Shown piece after piece: positions 33,766 through 42,492 of a stretch of 45,407 nucleotides of DNA; within the stretch, counting starts at the first letter, position 1; each line of letters opens with the position of its first letter. Made by a program: the position numbers and the translations under genes. The DNA lies in the NCBI RefSeq assembly GCF_024448165.1, contig NZ_JAMOLN010000062.1, positions 1 through 45,407 on the forward strand, written 5' to 3'. The DNA comes from Streptomyces longispororuber (GTDB taxonomy: Bacteria > Actinomycetota > Actinomycetes > Streptomycetales > Streptomycetaceae). The notes under the pieces were generated by a model. That model was not told where the DNA came from and made no database searches. It saw only the letters and a program-made list of their open reading frames with translations.

Positions 33766-34569
33766 CTAGTCCAGAAGGCCCGCTGCGGAGAGCAGGTACG
33801 CCGTCATCGGGTCGTAGTGGCGCGGGCTCGTGACGTGGTCGTCCAGGGGGACCGTCACCTGCATCGTGCCCTCGGCCTCCCCGACGAACAGCGCCGGGTC
33901 GTTGCAGTCCGCGTAACCGACGGAGTCGAGGCCGCGCTGGGCCGCGCACCCTGCCCAGCCGTGGTCGGCGACGACCAGGTCGGGCAGCGGGCGGCCCTCG
34001 CGGGCCAGCCCGTCGAGGATCGCCGACATCGGGTCGGGCGAGTGCGTGTGCCACAGCGTCGCGCCGCGCTCCAGCATCGCCACGTCGGCGAACTGGAAGA
34101 CCATGCCCTCCTCCGTGGCCAGCCCCTCGGGGATCACCACGACCTCGGCGCCCGCCGCCCGCAGCGCCGCCGCCGTCGCACGGTGCACGTCCAGGAGGCC
34201 GCCGGGATGGCCCGTCGCGAACAGGACGCGCTGGCGGTCCTCGGCCGCCTTGCGCAGCCGCGCCGCCATCCGCTCCAGCGCGTCGACCGTCAGCTCCGGG
34301 TCGATGGTGTCCTGGCCGTAACGGAACTCCGGGTCGTCGATCACCCCGCAGCGCTCGGCCATCACCGCGAGCACGTCCTGCTCGTCGGTCCAGCGGTCAC
34401 CGAGCTCAAGTCCCAGCCAGAAGTTCCGGTCGCCGTTCGCGAGCTTCCGGTAGTGGGAGAGGTTGTTCTCGCGGGGCGTGGCCACGTCGCCCGCGATGCG
34501 GGTGCGGACGAGGTGGTCGATCAGGGCGGCGCGGGTCGGCGTATCGCTGGGAATCCCGGGTATCGGCAT
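33766..34569 (-). CDS. Phosphatase-like conserved protein
   Basis: 267 aa. Streptomyces homologues are annotated simply as phosphatase (from memory). Visible motifs are FATGHPGGLLDVH (about 144-156), EVVVIPEG, ATLWHTHSPDPM and VVADHGWAGCAA, a pattern of His/Asp residues that could bind metal. No signal peptide or membrane segment. ATG at 34569 was chosen; it lacks a Shine-Dalgarno and CACAAT ends 6 bases before it, a possible leaderless start. Substrate unknown. Confidence 0.75.
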   Translation of the reverse strand: MPIPGIPSDTPTRAALIDHLVRTRIAGDVATPRENNLSHYRKLANGDRNFWLGLELGDRWTDEQDVLAVMAERCGVIDDPEFRYGQDTIDPELTVDALERMAARLRKAAEDRQRVLFATGHPGGLLDVHRATAAALRAAGAEVVVIPEGLATEEGMVFQFADVAMLERGATLWHTHSPDPMSAILDGLAREGRPLPDLVVADHGWAGCAAQRGLDSVGYADCNDPALFVGEAEGTMQVTVPLDDHVTSPRHYDPMTAYLLSAAGLLD

Positions 34570-34632
34570 GGGTCCATTGTGCCGGTGGTCGCTGTGCGGC
34601 GTTGATCGGTTCCGCACAGTGGGACCCACCGC

Positions 34633-36060
34633 TCAGGGCGTGTGCCGCAGCGCGAACCACAGCTCCATCCGGACGTCCGGGTCGTCCAGGTCCGTGTCCA
34701 GGAGGGACGCGCAGCGGGCGATGCGCTGGCGCACCGTGTTGCGGTGCACGCCGAGGGCGAGCGCCGCGCTCTCCCAGCTGCCGTGCAGGGCGAGCCAGGT
34801 CCGCAGGGTCTCCAGGAGCGCCGGCTGACCGGCGAGCGCGGCCGGGGTCGGCGCGGGCGTGCCGTCGGGGCGGTGCCGCACCAGCGGCGTCCGGGTCGCG
34901 CGCGCCCGGGCGAGGGCGTGGGCCGCCTGGGCGTCCGCGAGCGGCAGGTCGGCCGGGCGGACGGGCGCGCTGACGCCGAGCGCGCAGCCCTCGTACGGGG
35001 GGATCTCCTGGTCGGCGGGGAACAGGGCGAGGGTCACCGTGCCGTCGGCGGACGTCCCGGCCAGCGGGGTGCCGAGCGCGGGCGCCGGGACCGCCGCCGT
35101 GTTCGGGCGGGCGTGCACGACCTTCCACAGGCCGGGGCCGAGCAGCGCCGACGCCGCCTCCGCCCGGTCCGCGCCGAGCAGCAGGTCCACCAGCGCCGCC
35201 GCGCGCTGGGTGTCGTCCGCCGAGCGGTGCGCCCCGGCCAGCAGCGAGAGCAGCACCACCGCCGCGCCCGCGATCGTGTGGTCGCCCGCCGACCGCCCCT
35301 GGGTGGCGAGCCCGAGCGCGCCGCCCGTGCTCAGCGCGTACGCCGACAGATGCGTGTCGGCGACCGTGTCCGCGGCCGACGCCGGCGTGGGCAGCAGCCG
35401 GCTGGTGTGCGGGCGCACCACCTGCGTCAGCGCGGTCAGGGCCGCGTGGACGGGGCCCGCGGGCCGCGGCCCCGCCTCGTGCGGCTCCGCCCCGTCCGCC
35501 GCCACGAGGAGCGCGAACCCGCCCGTGCGCTGGGCGAGTTGACGCAGCACCGCGCGCACCGGGTCGGGCCGCGCCGCCGCCGAAGCGAGGGCCTGCTGCG
35601 CCTCCGTGACCCGGCGCAGCTCGGCGTGCCTGGCCTGCGCCATCAGATCCCACACGGCGCGCGCGATCCCGCTGAACGTGGTCCGCGGGGGCACCTCGAC
35701 GAGCGGCAGCCCGTGCCGGTCGCAGGCCGCCACGAGGCCCGGCGGCACCGTGTCGTGCACGGGAGCGAGACCGAAGCCCAGAGCGGTGGCGCCGCCCTCG
35801 GCGACCCGCTCCACGTACGTGTCGAAGGGCGTCTGCGGGTCGAAGGAGACGCCGGTGGTCTGCACGCCCGCCGTCAGCAGCAGCTCCCCGCCGAGCAGGT
35901 ACGGGCGCGGGTCGGGCAGCTCCGAGGTGTGCGCCCCGTGCACCGTGACGTCGGCTCCGTCCGGGCCCGCGATCCGGCGCAGGCCCAGGTCGGCGCGGGC
36001 CAGCAGCGCGGCGAGCGGGACGCCCGGCGTGGGGGGTGCGGAGGGGACGGGCACCGGCAC
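34633..36060 (-). CDS. PucR-family transcriptional regulator
   Basis: 475 aa. An N-terminal PucR ligand domain (about 20-160, VPLAALLARADLGLRRIAGP, with YLLGGELLLTAGVQ), a GGDEF-like middle and a C-terminal HTH_30 (about 410-470: LLETLRTWLALHGSWESAAL, then GVHRNTVRQRIARC) are visible. GTG at 36060 was chosen because AGAGGA lies 10 bases upstream and the protein fold begins shortly after. It is divergent from the symporter/ureohydrolase/decarboxylase/amidase operon, which it probably controls. PucR proteins typically activate nitrogen-compound catabolism. The effector is unknown. Confidence 0.9.
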   Translation of the reverse strand: MPVPVPSAPPTPGVPLAALLARADLGLRRIAGPDGADVTVHGAHTSELPDPRPYLLGGELLLTAGVQTTGVSFDPQTPFDTYVERVAEGGATALGFGLAPVHDTVPPGLVAACDRHGLPLVEVPPRTTFSGIARAVWDLMAQARHAELRRVTEAQQALASAAARPDPVRAVLRQLAQRTGGFALLVAADGAEPHEAGPRPAGPVHAALTALTQVVRPHTSRLLPTPASAADTVADTHLSAYALSTGGALGLATQGRSAGDHTIAGAAVVLLSLLAGAHRSADDTQRAAALVDLLLGADRAEAASALLGPGLWKVVHARPNTAAVPAPALGTPLAGTSADGTVTLALFPADQEIPPYEGCALGVSAPVRPADLPLADAQAAHALARARATRTPLVRHRPDGTPAPTPAALAGQPALLETLRTWLALHGSWESAALALGVHRNTVRQRIARCASLLDTDLDDPDVRMELWFALRHTP

Positions 36061-36076
36061 GGTGGATGGTTCCTCT

Positions 36077-36115
36077 ACTGAAGGAGTGTGGGGTGGAGGA
36101 AACGTACACTTCAGT
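36077..36115. promoter_or_regulatory. Inverted repeat in divergent PucR/symporter region
   Basis: ACTGAAG (36077-36083) and CTTCAGT (36109-36115), spaced by 25 bases, lie in the 202-base divergent promoter region. Candidate operator half-sites. Confidence 0.3.
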
Positions 36116-36262
36116 GTTGCTTTTCGGCCACCTAGATTCGTCTGGACCGGTGGGCGCGGGTACGGGCGGATGTCCCCGACGCCGATGGCCCCTCCCGGGG
36201 GACCTCGCAGCCGGACATTCCGTGCACGACACGCCACTGAGGTGTGCAAAGGAGGGCGTCCC

Positions 36263-37735
36263 ATGGCCGTCGACTACATCGTGATCGTCGTCTACCTGGC
36301 CGGCATGCTGGCGATGGGCTGGTGGGGCATGCGCCGCGCCAAGTCCAAGAGCGACTTCCTGGTCGCCGGGCGGCGCCTGGGCCCGGCCATGTACTCCGGC
36401 ACCATGGCCGCCGTCGTGCTCGGCGGCGCCTCCACCATCGGCGGCGTCGGCCTCGGCTACCAGTACGGCCTGTCCGGCGCCTGGCTGGTGTTCTCCATCG
36501 GCTTCGGCCTGCTCGCCCTGTCGGTGTTCTTCTCGGCGCGCATCGCCCGACTGAAGGTCTACACCGTCTCGGAGATGCTCGACCTGCGCTACGGCGGCAG
36601 CGCCGGGATGATCTCCGGCATCGTGATGTGGGCGTACACACTGATGCTCGTGGTGACGTCCACCATCGCGTACGCCACGATCTTCGACGTCCTCTTCGAC
36701 GTGCCGCGCTGGCTGGCCATCGTCATCGGCGGCGCCATCGTCGTCGCCTACTCGACGCTCGGCGGCATGTGGTCCATCACCATCACCGACATGGTGCAGT
36801 TCGTCGTCAAGACGATCGGCGTGCTGCTGATCCTGCTGCCGGTGGCCGTCGTCAAGGCGGGCGGCTTCAGCGAGATGAAGGCGTCCCTGCCGACCTCGTA
36901 CTTCGACCCGCTGGGCATCGGCGGCGAGACGATCTTCACGTACGTGCTGATCTACACGTTCGGCATGCTCATCGGCCAGGACATCTGGCAGCGCGTGTTC
37001 ACCGCCCGCACCGACAAGGTGGCCCGCTGGGGCGGCACGATCTCCGGCGTCTACTGCCTGGTCTACGCGATCGGCGGCGCGGTCATCGGCACCGCCGCCA
37101 AGGTGCTCTACCCGAACGGGCTCGGCGCCGCCGACGAGGCGTTCGCCCGCATCGTCAAGGACGAACTCCCGGTCGGCATCCGCGGCCTGGTCCTCGCCGC
37201 CGCCCTGGCCGCCGTCATGTCGACGTCGTCCGGCGCCCTGATCGCCTGCGCCACCGTCGCCAACAACGACATCTGGAAGCGGCTGCGCGGCATCAAGCCG
37301 GACGCGACCCCCGAGGGCGAGCACGACGAGGTGAAGGGCAACCGGATCTTCATCCTCGTCCTGGGCATCGTCGCGATCGTCACCTCGATCATCCTCAACA
37401 ACGTCGTCGAGGCCCTGACCGTCGCCTACAACCTCCTCGTCGCCGGACTCCTCGTGCCGATCCTCGGCGGCCTGGTCTGGAAGCGCGGCACCGGCACCGG
37501 CGCCCTCACCTCCGTCGTCGTCGGCGGCCTCTCCGTCATCGGCCTGATGTGGCACTACGGCATCCTCGCCAACGAGCCCGTCTACTACGGCCTGACCGCC
37601 TCCCTCGTCGTCTACGTCGTGGTGTCCCTGGCCACCCGGCCCACCGACGCCGCCGTCCTCGCCAACTGGCGGGAGCGGCTCGCCGGGCGCGGCGCCCCCG
37701 AGCCCGACGCGGCTCCCGTCGCCGTACCGCAGTAA
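36263..37735 (+). CDS. Sodium:solute symporter (SSS family)
   Basis: 490 aa, about 13 membrane segments. SSS features are YLAGMLAMGWWGMRRAKSKSDFLVAGRRLG at the N-terminus, the Na+ site region MAAVVLGGASTIGG in TM1-2, and AAALAAVMSTSSGALIACAT in TM8-9. ATG at 36263 is preceded by AAAGGAGG. It is first gene of the putative guanidino operon, 27 bases before the ureohydrolase. The substrate is not readable from sequence; context suggests a guanidino compound such as guanidinobutyrate or agmatine. Confidence 0.9.
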   Translation: MAVDYIVIVVYLAGMLAMGWWGMRRAKSKSDFLVAGRRLGPAMYSGTMAAVVLGGASTIGGVGLGYQYGLSGAWLVFSIGFGLLALSVFFSARIARLKVYTVSEMLDLRYGGSAGMISGIVMWAYTLMLVVTSTIAYATIFDVLFDVPRWLAIVIGGAIVVAYSTLGGMWSITITDMVQFVVKTIGVLLILLPVAVVKAGGFSEMKASLPTSYFDPLGIGGETIFTYVLIYTFGMLIGQDIWQRVFTARTDKVARWGGTISGVYCLVYAIGGAVIGTAAKVLYPNGLGAADEAFARIVKDELPVGIRGLVLAAALAAVMSTSSGALIACATVANNDIWKRLRGIKPDATPEGEHDEVKGNRIFILVLGIVAIVTSIILNNVVEALTVAYNLLVAGLLVPILGGLVWKRGTGTGALTSVVVGGLSVIGLMWHYGILANEPVYYGLTASLVVYVVVSLATRPTDAAVLANWRERLAGRGAPEPDAAPVAVPQ

Positions 37736-37762
37736 CCCCGTAAGAAAGAAGGCATGCGCGCA

Positions 37763-38758
37763 ATGAACAGCTTCGAGACGCCCCGCGTTCCCGCCGGTCC
37801 CACCGGTGCTGTCGGTCCGGTCGACTCCTCCCGCATCCCGCGGTACGCGGGGCCTGCGACCTTCGCGCGCCTGCCCCGCCTCGACGAGGTCGGCGCCGCC
37901 GACGTCGCCGTCGTGGGCGTCCCCTTCGACACCGGTGTCTCCTACCGGCCCGGCGCCCGCTTCGGCGGCAACGCGATCCGTGAGGCGTCGCGCCTCCTTC
38001 GCCCGTACAACCCGGCGCAGGACGCGTCGCCGTTCTCCCTCGCGCAGGTCGCGGACGCCGGTGACGTCGCCGCCAACCCGTTCAACATCAACGAGGCCGT
38101 CGAGACCATCGAGGCCGCCGCCGACGAGCTGCTCGGCTCCGGCGCCCGCATGATGACGCTCGGCGGCGACCACACCATCGCGCTGCCGCTGCTGCGCTCC
38201 GTCGCGAAGAAGCACGGCCCGGTCGCGCTGCTCCACTTCGACGCGCACCTGGACACCTGGGACACGTACTTCGGCGCCGAGTACACCCACGGCACGCCGT
38301 TCCGCCGCGCCGTCGAGGAGGGCATCCTCGACACGTCGGCGCTGTCCCACGTGGGCACCCGCGGCCCGCTGTACGGCAAGCAGGACCTGACCGACGACGA
38401 GAAGCTCGGCTTCGGCATCGTCACCTCCGCCGACGTCTACCGGCGCGGCGCCGACGAGGTCGCCGACCAGCTCCGCCAGCGGATCGGCGACCGCCCGCTG
38501 TACATCTCCATCGACATCGACTGCCTCGACCCGGCGCACGCCCCCGGCACCGGCACCCCGGAGGCGGGCGGCATGACCTCCCGCGAGCTCCTGGAGATCC
38601 TCCGCGGCCTCGCCTCGTGCAACCTGGTGTCGGCGGACGTCGTCGAGGTGGCGCCCGCGTACGACCACGCCGAGATCACCGCCGTCGCCGCGTCGCACAC
38701 CGCGTACGAGCTGACGACGATCATGTCCCGGCAGATCGCGTCGGCCCGGGCCGAGTGA
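37763..38758 (+). CDS. Ureohydrolase: guanidinobutyrase or agmatinase
   Basis: 331 aa. Mn2+-dependent hydrolase that releases urea from a guanidino substrate. All metal ligands of the family are present: GGDH (H137), DAHLD (D160, H162, D164) and DIDCLD (D251, D253), followed by PAHAPGTGTPEAGG. I chose the second ATG (37763): AAGAAGG is 10 bases from it but only 1 base from the first ATG (37754). Automatic names would be speB/agmatinase. The AruI-like and amidase neighbours make 4-guanidinobutyrate a likelier substrate, giving GABA and urea. Confidence 0.92.
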   Translation: MNSFETPRVPAGPTGAVGPVDSSRIPRYAGPATFARLPRLDEVGAADVAVVGVPFDTGVSYRPGARFGGNAIREASRLLRPYNPAQDASPFSLAQVADAGDVAANPFNINEAVETIEAAADELLGSGARMMTLGGDHTIALPLLRSVAKKHGPVALLHFDAHLDTWDTYFGAEYTHGTPFRRAVEEGILDTSALSHVGTRGPLYGKQDLTDDEKLGFGIVTSADVYRRGADEVADQLRQRIGDRPLYISIDIDCLDPAHAPGTGTPEAGGMTSRELLEILRGLASCNLVSADVVEVAPAYDHAEITAVAASHTAYELTTIMSRQIASARAE

Positions 38759-38778
38759 CAATTGACCGGCCGGCCCCT

Positions 38779-38876
38779 TCGCCGTAGGGGGTCCGCTTCG
38801 GTGGCGGCCGCGGCTTTCGTCGCGACCAGCCCACGACAACCGGTGGCCGCCGACATGACCGAGCCCCCTACGGCGA
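38779..38876. repeat. Mid-operon nested inverted repeat
   Basis: A perfect 13-bp outer inverted repeat (38779-38791 and 38864-38876) encloses an inner 7-bp pair GGCGGCC/GGCCGCC (38803-38809/38845-38851). It occupies most of the 157-base gap between the ureohydrolase and decarboxylase genes. It could act as attenuator, processing site or internal terminator. Confidence 0.7.
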
Positions 38877-38915
38877 GCAGGCGCAGACCCGAACCACCGC
38901 GGAGGCGGAAACCGC

Positions 38916-40589
38916 ATGACCCACGACCACGACCTGGAGCTGCGGCCCACGGCAGCGCAGACCGAGGCCGCCCTGAACCCGCCGCCCGGGCGCAACGGCG
39001 GCGACCTCGTCGTCGAGACGCTGCACGGGCTCGGCGCGTCCACCGTGTTCGGCCTGCCGGGCCAGCACGCGCTCGGCATGTTCGACGCGCTGCGCCGCTC
39101 CGACCTGCGCTACGTCGGACTGCGCATCGAGAACAACGCGGGCTTCGCCGCGGACGCGTACGGCCGGGTGACCGGCGAGGTCGCGCCGCTGCTGCTGTCC
39201 ACCGGGCCCGGCTCGCTGATGTCGCTCGCCGCGCTCCAGGAGGCGGCCGCCGCGTCCGCGCCGGTGCTCGCCATCGGCAGCCAGATCCCGGTCGCCGGGC
39301 TCGGCGGCGGACGCCACGGCTATCTGCACGAGCTGCGCGACCAGCAGGCCTCGTTCCGGGACGTGGTCAAGTCCGTCCACACCGTCCGCACGCAGTCGCA
39401 GATCCCGTCGGCCATCGCCGCCGCCTGGGAGTCCGCGCTGAGCGCCCCGCACGGCCCGGTGTGGGTGGAGATCCCGCAGGACGTGCTCCTCGCGGAGACG
39501 ACGCTGCCCGTCGTCACCGCCATGGACGCGACGCCGCGCGAGCTCGTCCCGCGGCCCGAGCTGACCGCCGTCGCCGCCGACCTGCTCGCCGGGGCGGAGC
39601 GGCCGGCCATCATCGCGGGCGGCGGTGTCGTCCGGGCGGACGCCGCGGGCAAGCTGCTCGCACTCGCCGAGCGGGTCAACGCGCCGGTCGTGTCGACCTT
39701 CGGCGGCAAGGGCGCCTTCCCGTGGGAGCACCCGCTGTCGCTGCAGTCCTGGCTGGAGGACCGGCACACCACCGACTTCCTGGAGGACGCCGACGTCCTG
39801 CTCGTCGTCGGCTCGGGACTCGGTGAGCTCTCCTCGAACTACCACACGTTCAAGCCGCGCGGCCGGGTCGTCCACATCGAGGCGGACGCCGGCAAGCTGG
39901 AGTCCAACCACCCGGCCCTCGGCATCCACGCCGACGCCAGGCTCGCCCTCCAGGCGCTGGTCGAGACGGTCGACGAGCGGCCCGACGCCGACGCCCCGGC
40001 GCGCGTCGCCGCGGTCCTCAAGGCCGTCCGCGAGCGCATCGACGCCCAGGAACTCACCCTGGAGCAGCAGGTCCTGGCGTCCGTGCGCGAGGCGCTCCCG
40101 GCCGGCTCCCCGTCGTTCTGGGACATGACGATCCTCGCCTACTGGGCGTGGTCGGCCTGGCCCGGCGCGATGCACTCGGCGCAGGGCGCGGGCGGCCTCG
40201 GCTACGGCTTCCCGGCGGCGCTCGGCGCGGCCGCCGCCGACCCCACCAGGCCCGTCCTCGCGGTCTCCGGCGACGGCGGCGCCCTGTACTCCATCGCGGA
40301 GCTCGCCACCGCCCGCCAGCACGACCTGGACGTCACCTGGCTCATCGTCGACGACGGCGGCTACGGCATCCTGCGCGAGTACATGACGGACGCCTTCGGC
40401 CAGGCCACGGCGACCGAACTGACCCGCCCCGACTACGTGGCCCTCGCCGAGTCCTTCGGCGTCCCGGGCGTCAGGACCAGCCCGGAGTCGCTCCGCGCCG
40501 ACCTGGCGAAGGCGCTGGCCGAGCCCGGCCCGCACGTGGTGGTGCTCCCCGCGCTGCTGCGCATGTTCGCCCCCACCCACCTGGGATGA
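38916..40589 (+). CDS. ThDP-dependent decarboxylase, AruI-like
   Basis: 557 aa of the acetolactate synthase/pyruvate decarboxylase superfamily: PYR domain with catalytic Glu72 (GLRIENNAGFAADAYGR), central domain (about 195-325) and PP domain with ThDP motif GDG (452-454). At the end of that motif the usual NN is DD (479-480). Length and neighbourhood resemble Pseudomonas AruI, 5-guanidino-2-oxopentanoate (2-ketoarginine) decarboxylase, which yields 4-guanidinobutyraldehyde. That assignment is inference; a carboligase such as carboxyethylarginine synthase is an alternative. ATG at 38916 follows GGAGG. It lies 13 bases before the amidase gene. Confidence 0.7.
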   Translation: MTHDHDLELRPTAAQTEAALNPPPGRNGGDLVVETLHGLGASTVFGLPGQHALGMFDALRRSDLRYVGLRIENNAGFAADAYGRVTGEVAPLLLSTGPGSLMSLAALQEAAAASAPVLAIGSQIPVAGLGGGRHGYLHELRDQQASFRDVVKSVHTVRTQSQIPSAIAAAWESALSAPHGPVWVEIPQDVLLAETTLPVVTAMDATPRELVPRPELTAVAADLLAGAERPAIIAGGGVVRADAAGKLLALAERVNAPVVSTFGGKGAFPWEHPLSLQSWLEDRHTTDFLEDADVLLVVGSGLGELSSNYHTFKPRGRVVHIEADAGKLESNHPALGIHADARLALQALVETVDERPDADAPARVAAVLKAVRERIDAQELTLEQQVLASVREALPAGSPSFWDMTILAYWAWSAWPGAMHSAQGAGGLGYGFPAALGAAAADPTRPVLAVSGDGGALYSIAELATARQHDLDVTWLIVDDGGYGILREYMTDAFGQATATELTRPDYVALAESFGVPGVRTSPESLRADLAKALAEPGPHVVVLPALLRMFAPTHLG

Positions 40590-40602
40590 CGGAGGAAGTG
40601 GC

Positions 40603-41433
40603 ATGACGACGACCGTGGCCTGTGCCCAGCTCGCCCTCGGCGTGGGCGACGTGGCGGCCAACCTGGCCGCCGCCGAGGAGGCGATCGAGGCGGCGGCGGG
40701 CGCCGGCGCCCGTGTCGTCGTCCTGCCCGAACTCGCCAACAGCGGCTACGTGTTCGCGTCCGCCGCCGAGGCGCGGGCGCTCGCCGAACCGGTCGAAGGG
40801 CCGACGGTCACCGCCTGGTCGGCGGCGGCCCGCCGGCACGGCGTGACGCTCGTGGCGGGCCTGGCGGAGCTGGACGCGGACGACCGGGTCCGCAACTCGG
40901 CGGTCCTGATCGACCCCACCGGCACCGTCCGCGCCGTCTACCGCAAGACCCATCTCTTCGGCACGGAGAAGGACTTCTTCGTGCCGGGCGACGAACGGCC
41001 GCCCGTCGTCGACGTCGAGGGCGTCGGCCGGATCGGCGTCATGGTCTGCTACGACCTCGAGTTCCCCGAGTGGGTCCGGCTCGCCGCCCTGGCCGGCACC
41101 GAACTGCTCTGCGCGCCCGTCAACTGGCCGCTGTTCCCGCGCCCCGAGGGCGAGCGTCCCGCCGAGGCCGTCCGCGTCCAGGCCGACGCCGCCGTGAACC
41201 GGATGTACGTCGCGGCCTGCGACCGCGCGGGGGAGGAGCGCGGGGTGCGCTGGACCGGGGGTTCGGTGATCGCCGACCCGGACGGCTTCCCGCTCGCCGG
41301 CCACGCCCCGACCGAGGGCCCGGCCCTGCTGCTGGCCGCCTGCGACCTGGAGCAGGCCCGCGACAAGCGGCTCGGCGAGCACAACGACGTGTTCGGGGAC
41401 CGGCGGCCCGAACTGTACGGGCCGAACGCCTGA
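40603..41433 (+). CDS. Carbon-nitrogen hydrolase (nitrilase-fold amidase)
   Basis: 276 aa. The catalytic triad is complete: E43 (LPEL), K115 (YRKTHLF) and C149 (VMVCYDLEFP). Nitrilase-fold amidases hydrolyse linear amides to acid and ammonia. Classical work on Streptomyces describes arginine oxidation to 4-guanidinobutyramide, then an amidase, then guanidinobutyrase; this gene would fit that amidase. N-carbamoylputrescine amidase activity is the main alternative. ATG has GGAGGAAG upstream. It is last gene of the operon. Confidence 0.88.
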   Translation: MTTTVACAQLALGVGDVAANLAAAEEAIEAAAGAGARVVVLPELANSGYVFASAAEARALAEPVEGPTVTAWSAAARRHGVTLVAGLAELDADDRVRNSAVLIDPTGTVRAVYRKTHLFGTEKDFFVPGDERPPVVDVEGVGRIGVMVCYDLEFPEWVRLAALAGTELLCAPVNWPLFPRPEGERPAEAVRVQADAAVNRMYVAACDRAGEERGVRWTGGSVIADPDGFPLAGHAPTEGPALLLAACDLEQARDKRLGEHNDVFGDRRPELYGPNA

Positions 41434-41464
41434 GCCGCTGAGCCGCTGGGCCCAGGCGTTCGGC
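41421..41464. terminator. Terminator over the amidase stop codon
   Basis: 11-bp inverted repeat GCCGAACGCCT (41421-41431) and AGGCGTTCGGC (41454-41464). The left arm ends at the first base of the TGA stop (41431-41433). It separates convergent genes. Confidence 0.65.
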
Positions 41465-41491
41465 GGCACGGCGGAGCGCCGCGCGGACCGG

Positions 41492-42286
41492 CTACCAGAT
41501 CGCGTCGACCCACTCCGGGTGGTCGATGAACGGGTTGCGGTTGTGCTGGTACGTGTCGTAGATGACCTGGTTGCGCTTCTCCTCGAAGGCGCTCGGCGGG
41601 TCCTCGTCGCTCCACTGCTTGAGGACGGCGAGCTTGCCCATGTAGGGGTTGCTCCCGTTGTTCACCGACTCGTTGGGCTCCAGGTCGGCGAAGCCGTCGC
41701 CGCCGTCGTAGCGCACCGCCATGTAGAGGATCATGCGGGCGACGTCGCCCTTGTCCGCGTCGCGCGGCTCGAAGGAGTCGGAGTCGGTGAGGCTGCCGCC
41801 GCCGTTGCTGACGGCGCTGCCGCCGTTGTCGAAGTCCTTGTTGCCGCGGATGCTGTTGACCTGGACGTCCGCGGGGCGCAGGTGGTGCAGGTCGGTGCCC
41901 GGGCCCGTCACCTCGCCGAAGTCGCCGTGGGACTTGGCCCAGGTGTGCTCGCGGTTCCAGTCGCCGACGTCGCCGCCGTTCAGGGACTTGGCGCGGGAGA
42001 CGCCGCTGTACAGCAGGATCACGTTGCTGCTGTTGTTCGGGTCCTGGTCGGTGACCTTCAGGGCGTCCCAGACCGCGGAGTAGGAGATCTTGCTCTGGCT
42101 GCTGATGATCGTGTGCAGGGCCGACTTGAGGCTCGGGCCCGTCTTGCCGATCGCGTTCTTGTAGTACGTCGAGTCGTACGCGGTCGTGGTCGCGGAGGCG
42201 GGGCTCGCGGTGGCCGCGGGGAGGGCGACGGCGGCGAGCAGCGCGGCTGTCGTGAGGGCGGCGGTGCGTATGGGGATGCGGGGCAT
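41492..42286 (-). CDS. Secreted endonuclease I family nuclease
   Basis: 264 aa with a Sec signal (MPRIPIRTAAL...ATASPASA, cleavage near 32). The endonuclease I (EndA/Bsn-like) core is visible: GDWNREHTWAKSHG with catalytic His and metal site, then TDLHHLRPADVQVNSIRGNKDF. It probably degrades extracellular DNA/RNA for nutrient recovery or during development. No strong Shine-Dalgarno is seen at the ATG (42286). It is a single gene between two terminators. Confidence 0.93.
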   Translation of the reverse strand: MPRIPIRTAALTTAALLAAVALPAATASPASATTTAYDSTYYKNAIGKTGPSLKSALHTIISSQSKISYSAVWDALKVTDQDPNNSSNVILLYSGVSRAKSLNGGDVGDWNREHTWAKSHGDFGEVTGPGTDLHHLRPADVQVNSIRGNKDFDNGGSAVSNGGGSLTDSDSFEPRDADKGDVARMILYMAVRYDGGDGFADLEPNESVNNGSNPYMGKLAVLKQWSDEDPPSAFEEKRNQVIYDTYQHNRNPFIDHPEWVDAIW

Positions 42287-42432
42287 GTGGGGTGTCCGTC
42301 CGTTCTACGCGTGTCGACTGGGGACGGACGGAGCGTGACATGGACACGTACGCAAAGGGGTGAACGTTCGGCGACGATTGTGTGTCGGAACGCGGCAACT
42401 TCCTTTTTCCGGGAACCAGTTGGCGCGCGACG

Positions 42433-42465
42433 CGGCCCGCACCCTCCCCCGGGGAGCGCGGGCCG
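42433..42465 (-). terminator. Probable terminator of the peptidoglycan-binding gene
   Basis: 8-bp stem CGGCCCGC/GCGGGCCG (42433-42440/42458-42465), about 28 bases past the stop at 42493 on the minus strand. Confidence 0.45.
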
Positions 42466-42492
42466 GCCGTGCCATGTCGTGGGCGCCGGGGC

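Noticed and set aside
34406..39079. Very long minus-strand open frame of about 1557 residues
   Set aside because: It runs antisense across the symporter, ureohydrolase and part of other genes. High-GC antisense frames often stay open; the composition is repetitive and no domains are recognisable.
38916..40589. Clavulanic acid-like chemistry (carboxyethylarginine synthase plus amidinohydrolase)
   Set aside because: A ThDP enzyme beside a ureohydrolase recalls ceaS and pah, but beta-lactam synthetase and clavaminate synthase are absent, and an amidase and transporter are present instead. Catabolism is the simpler reading.
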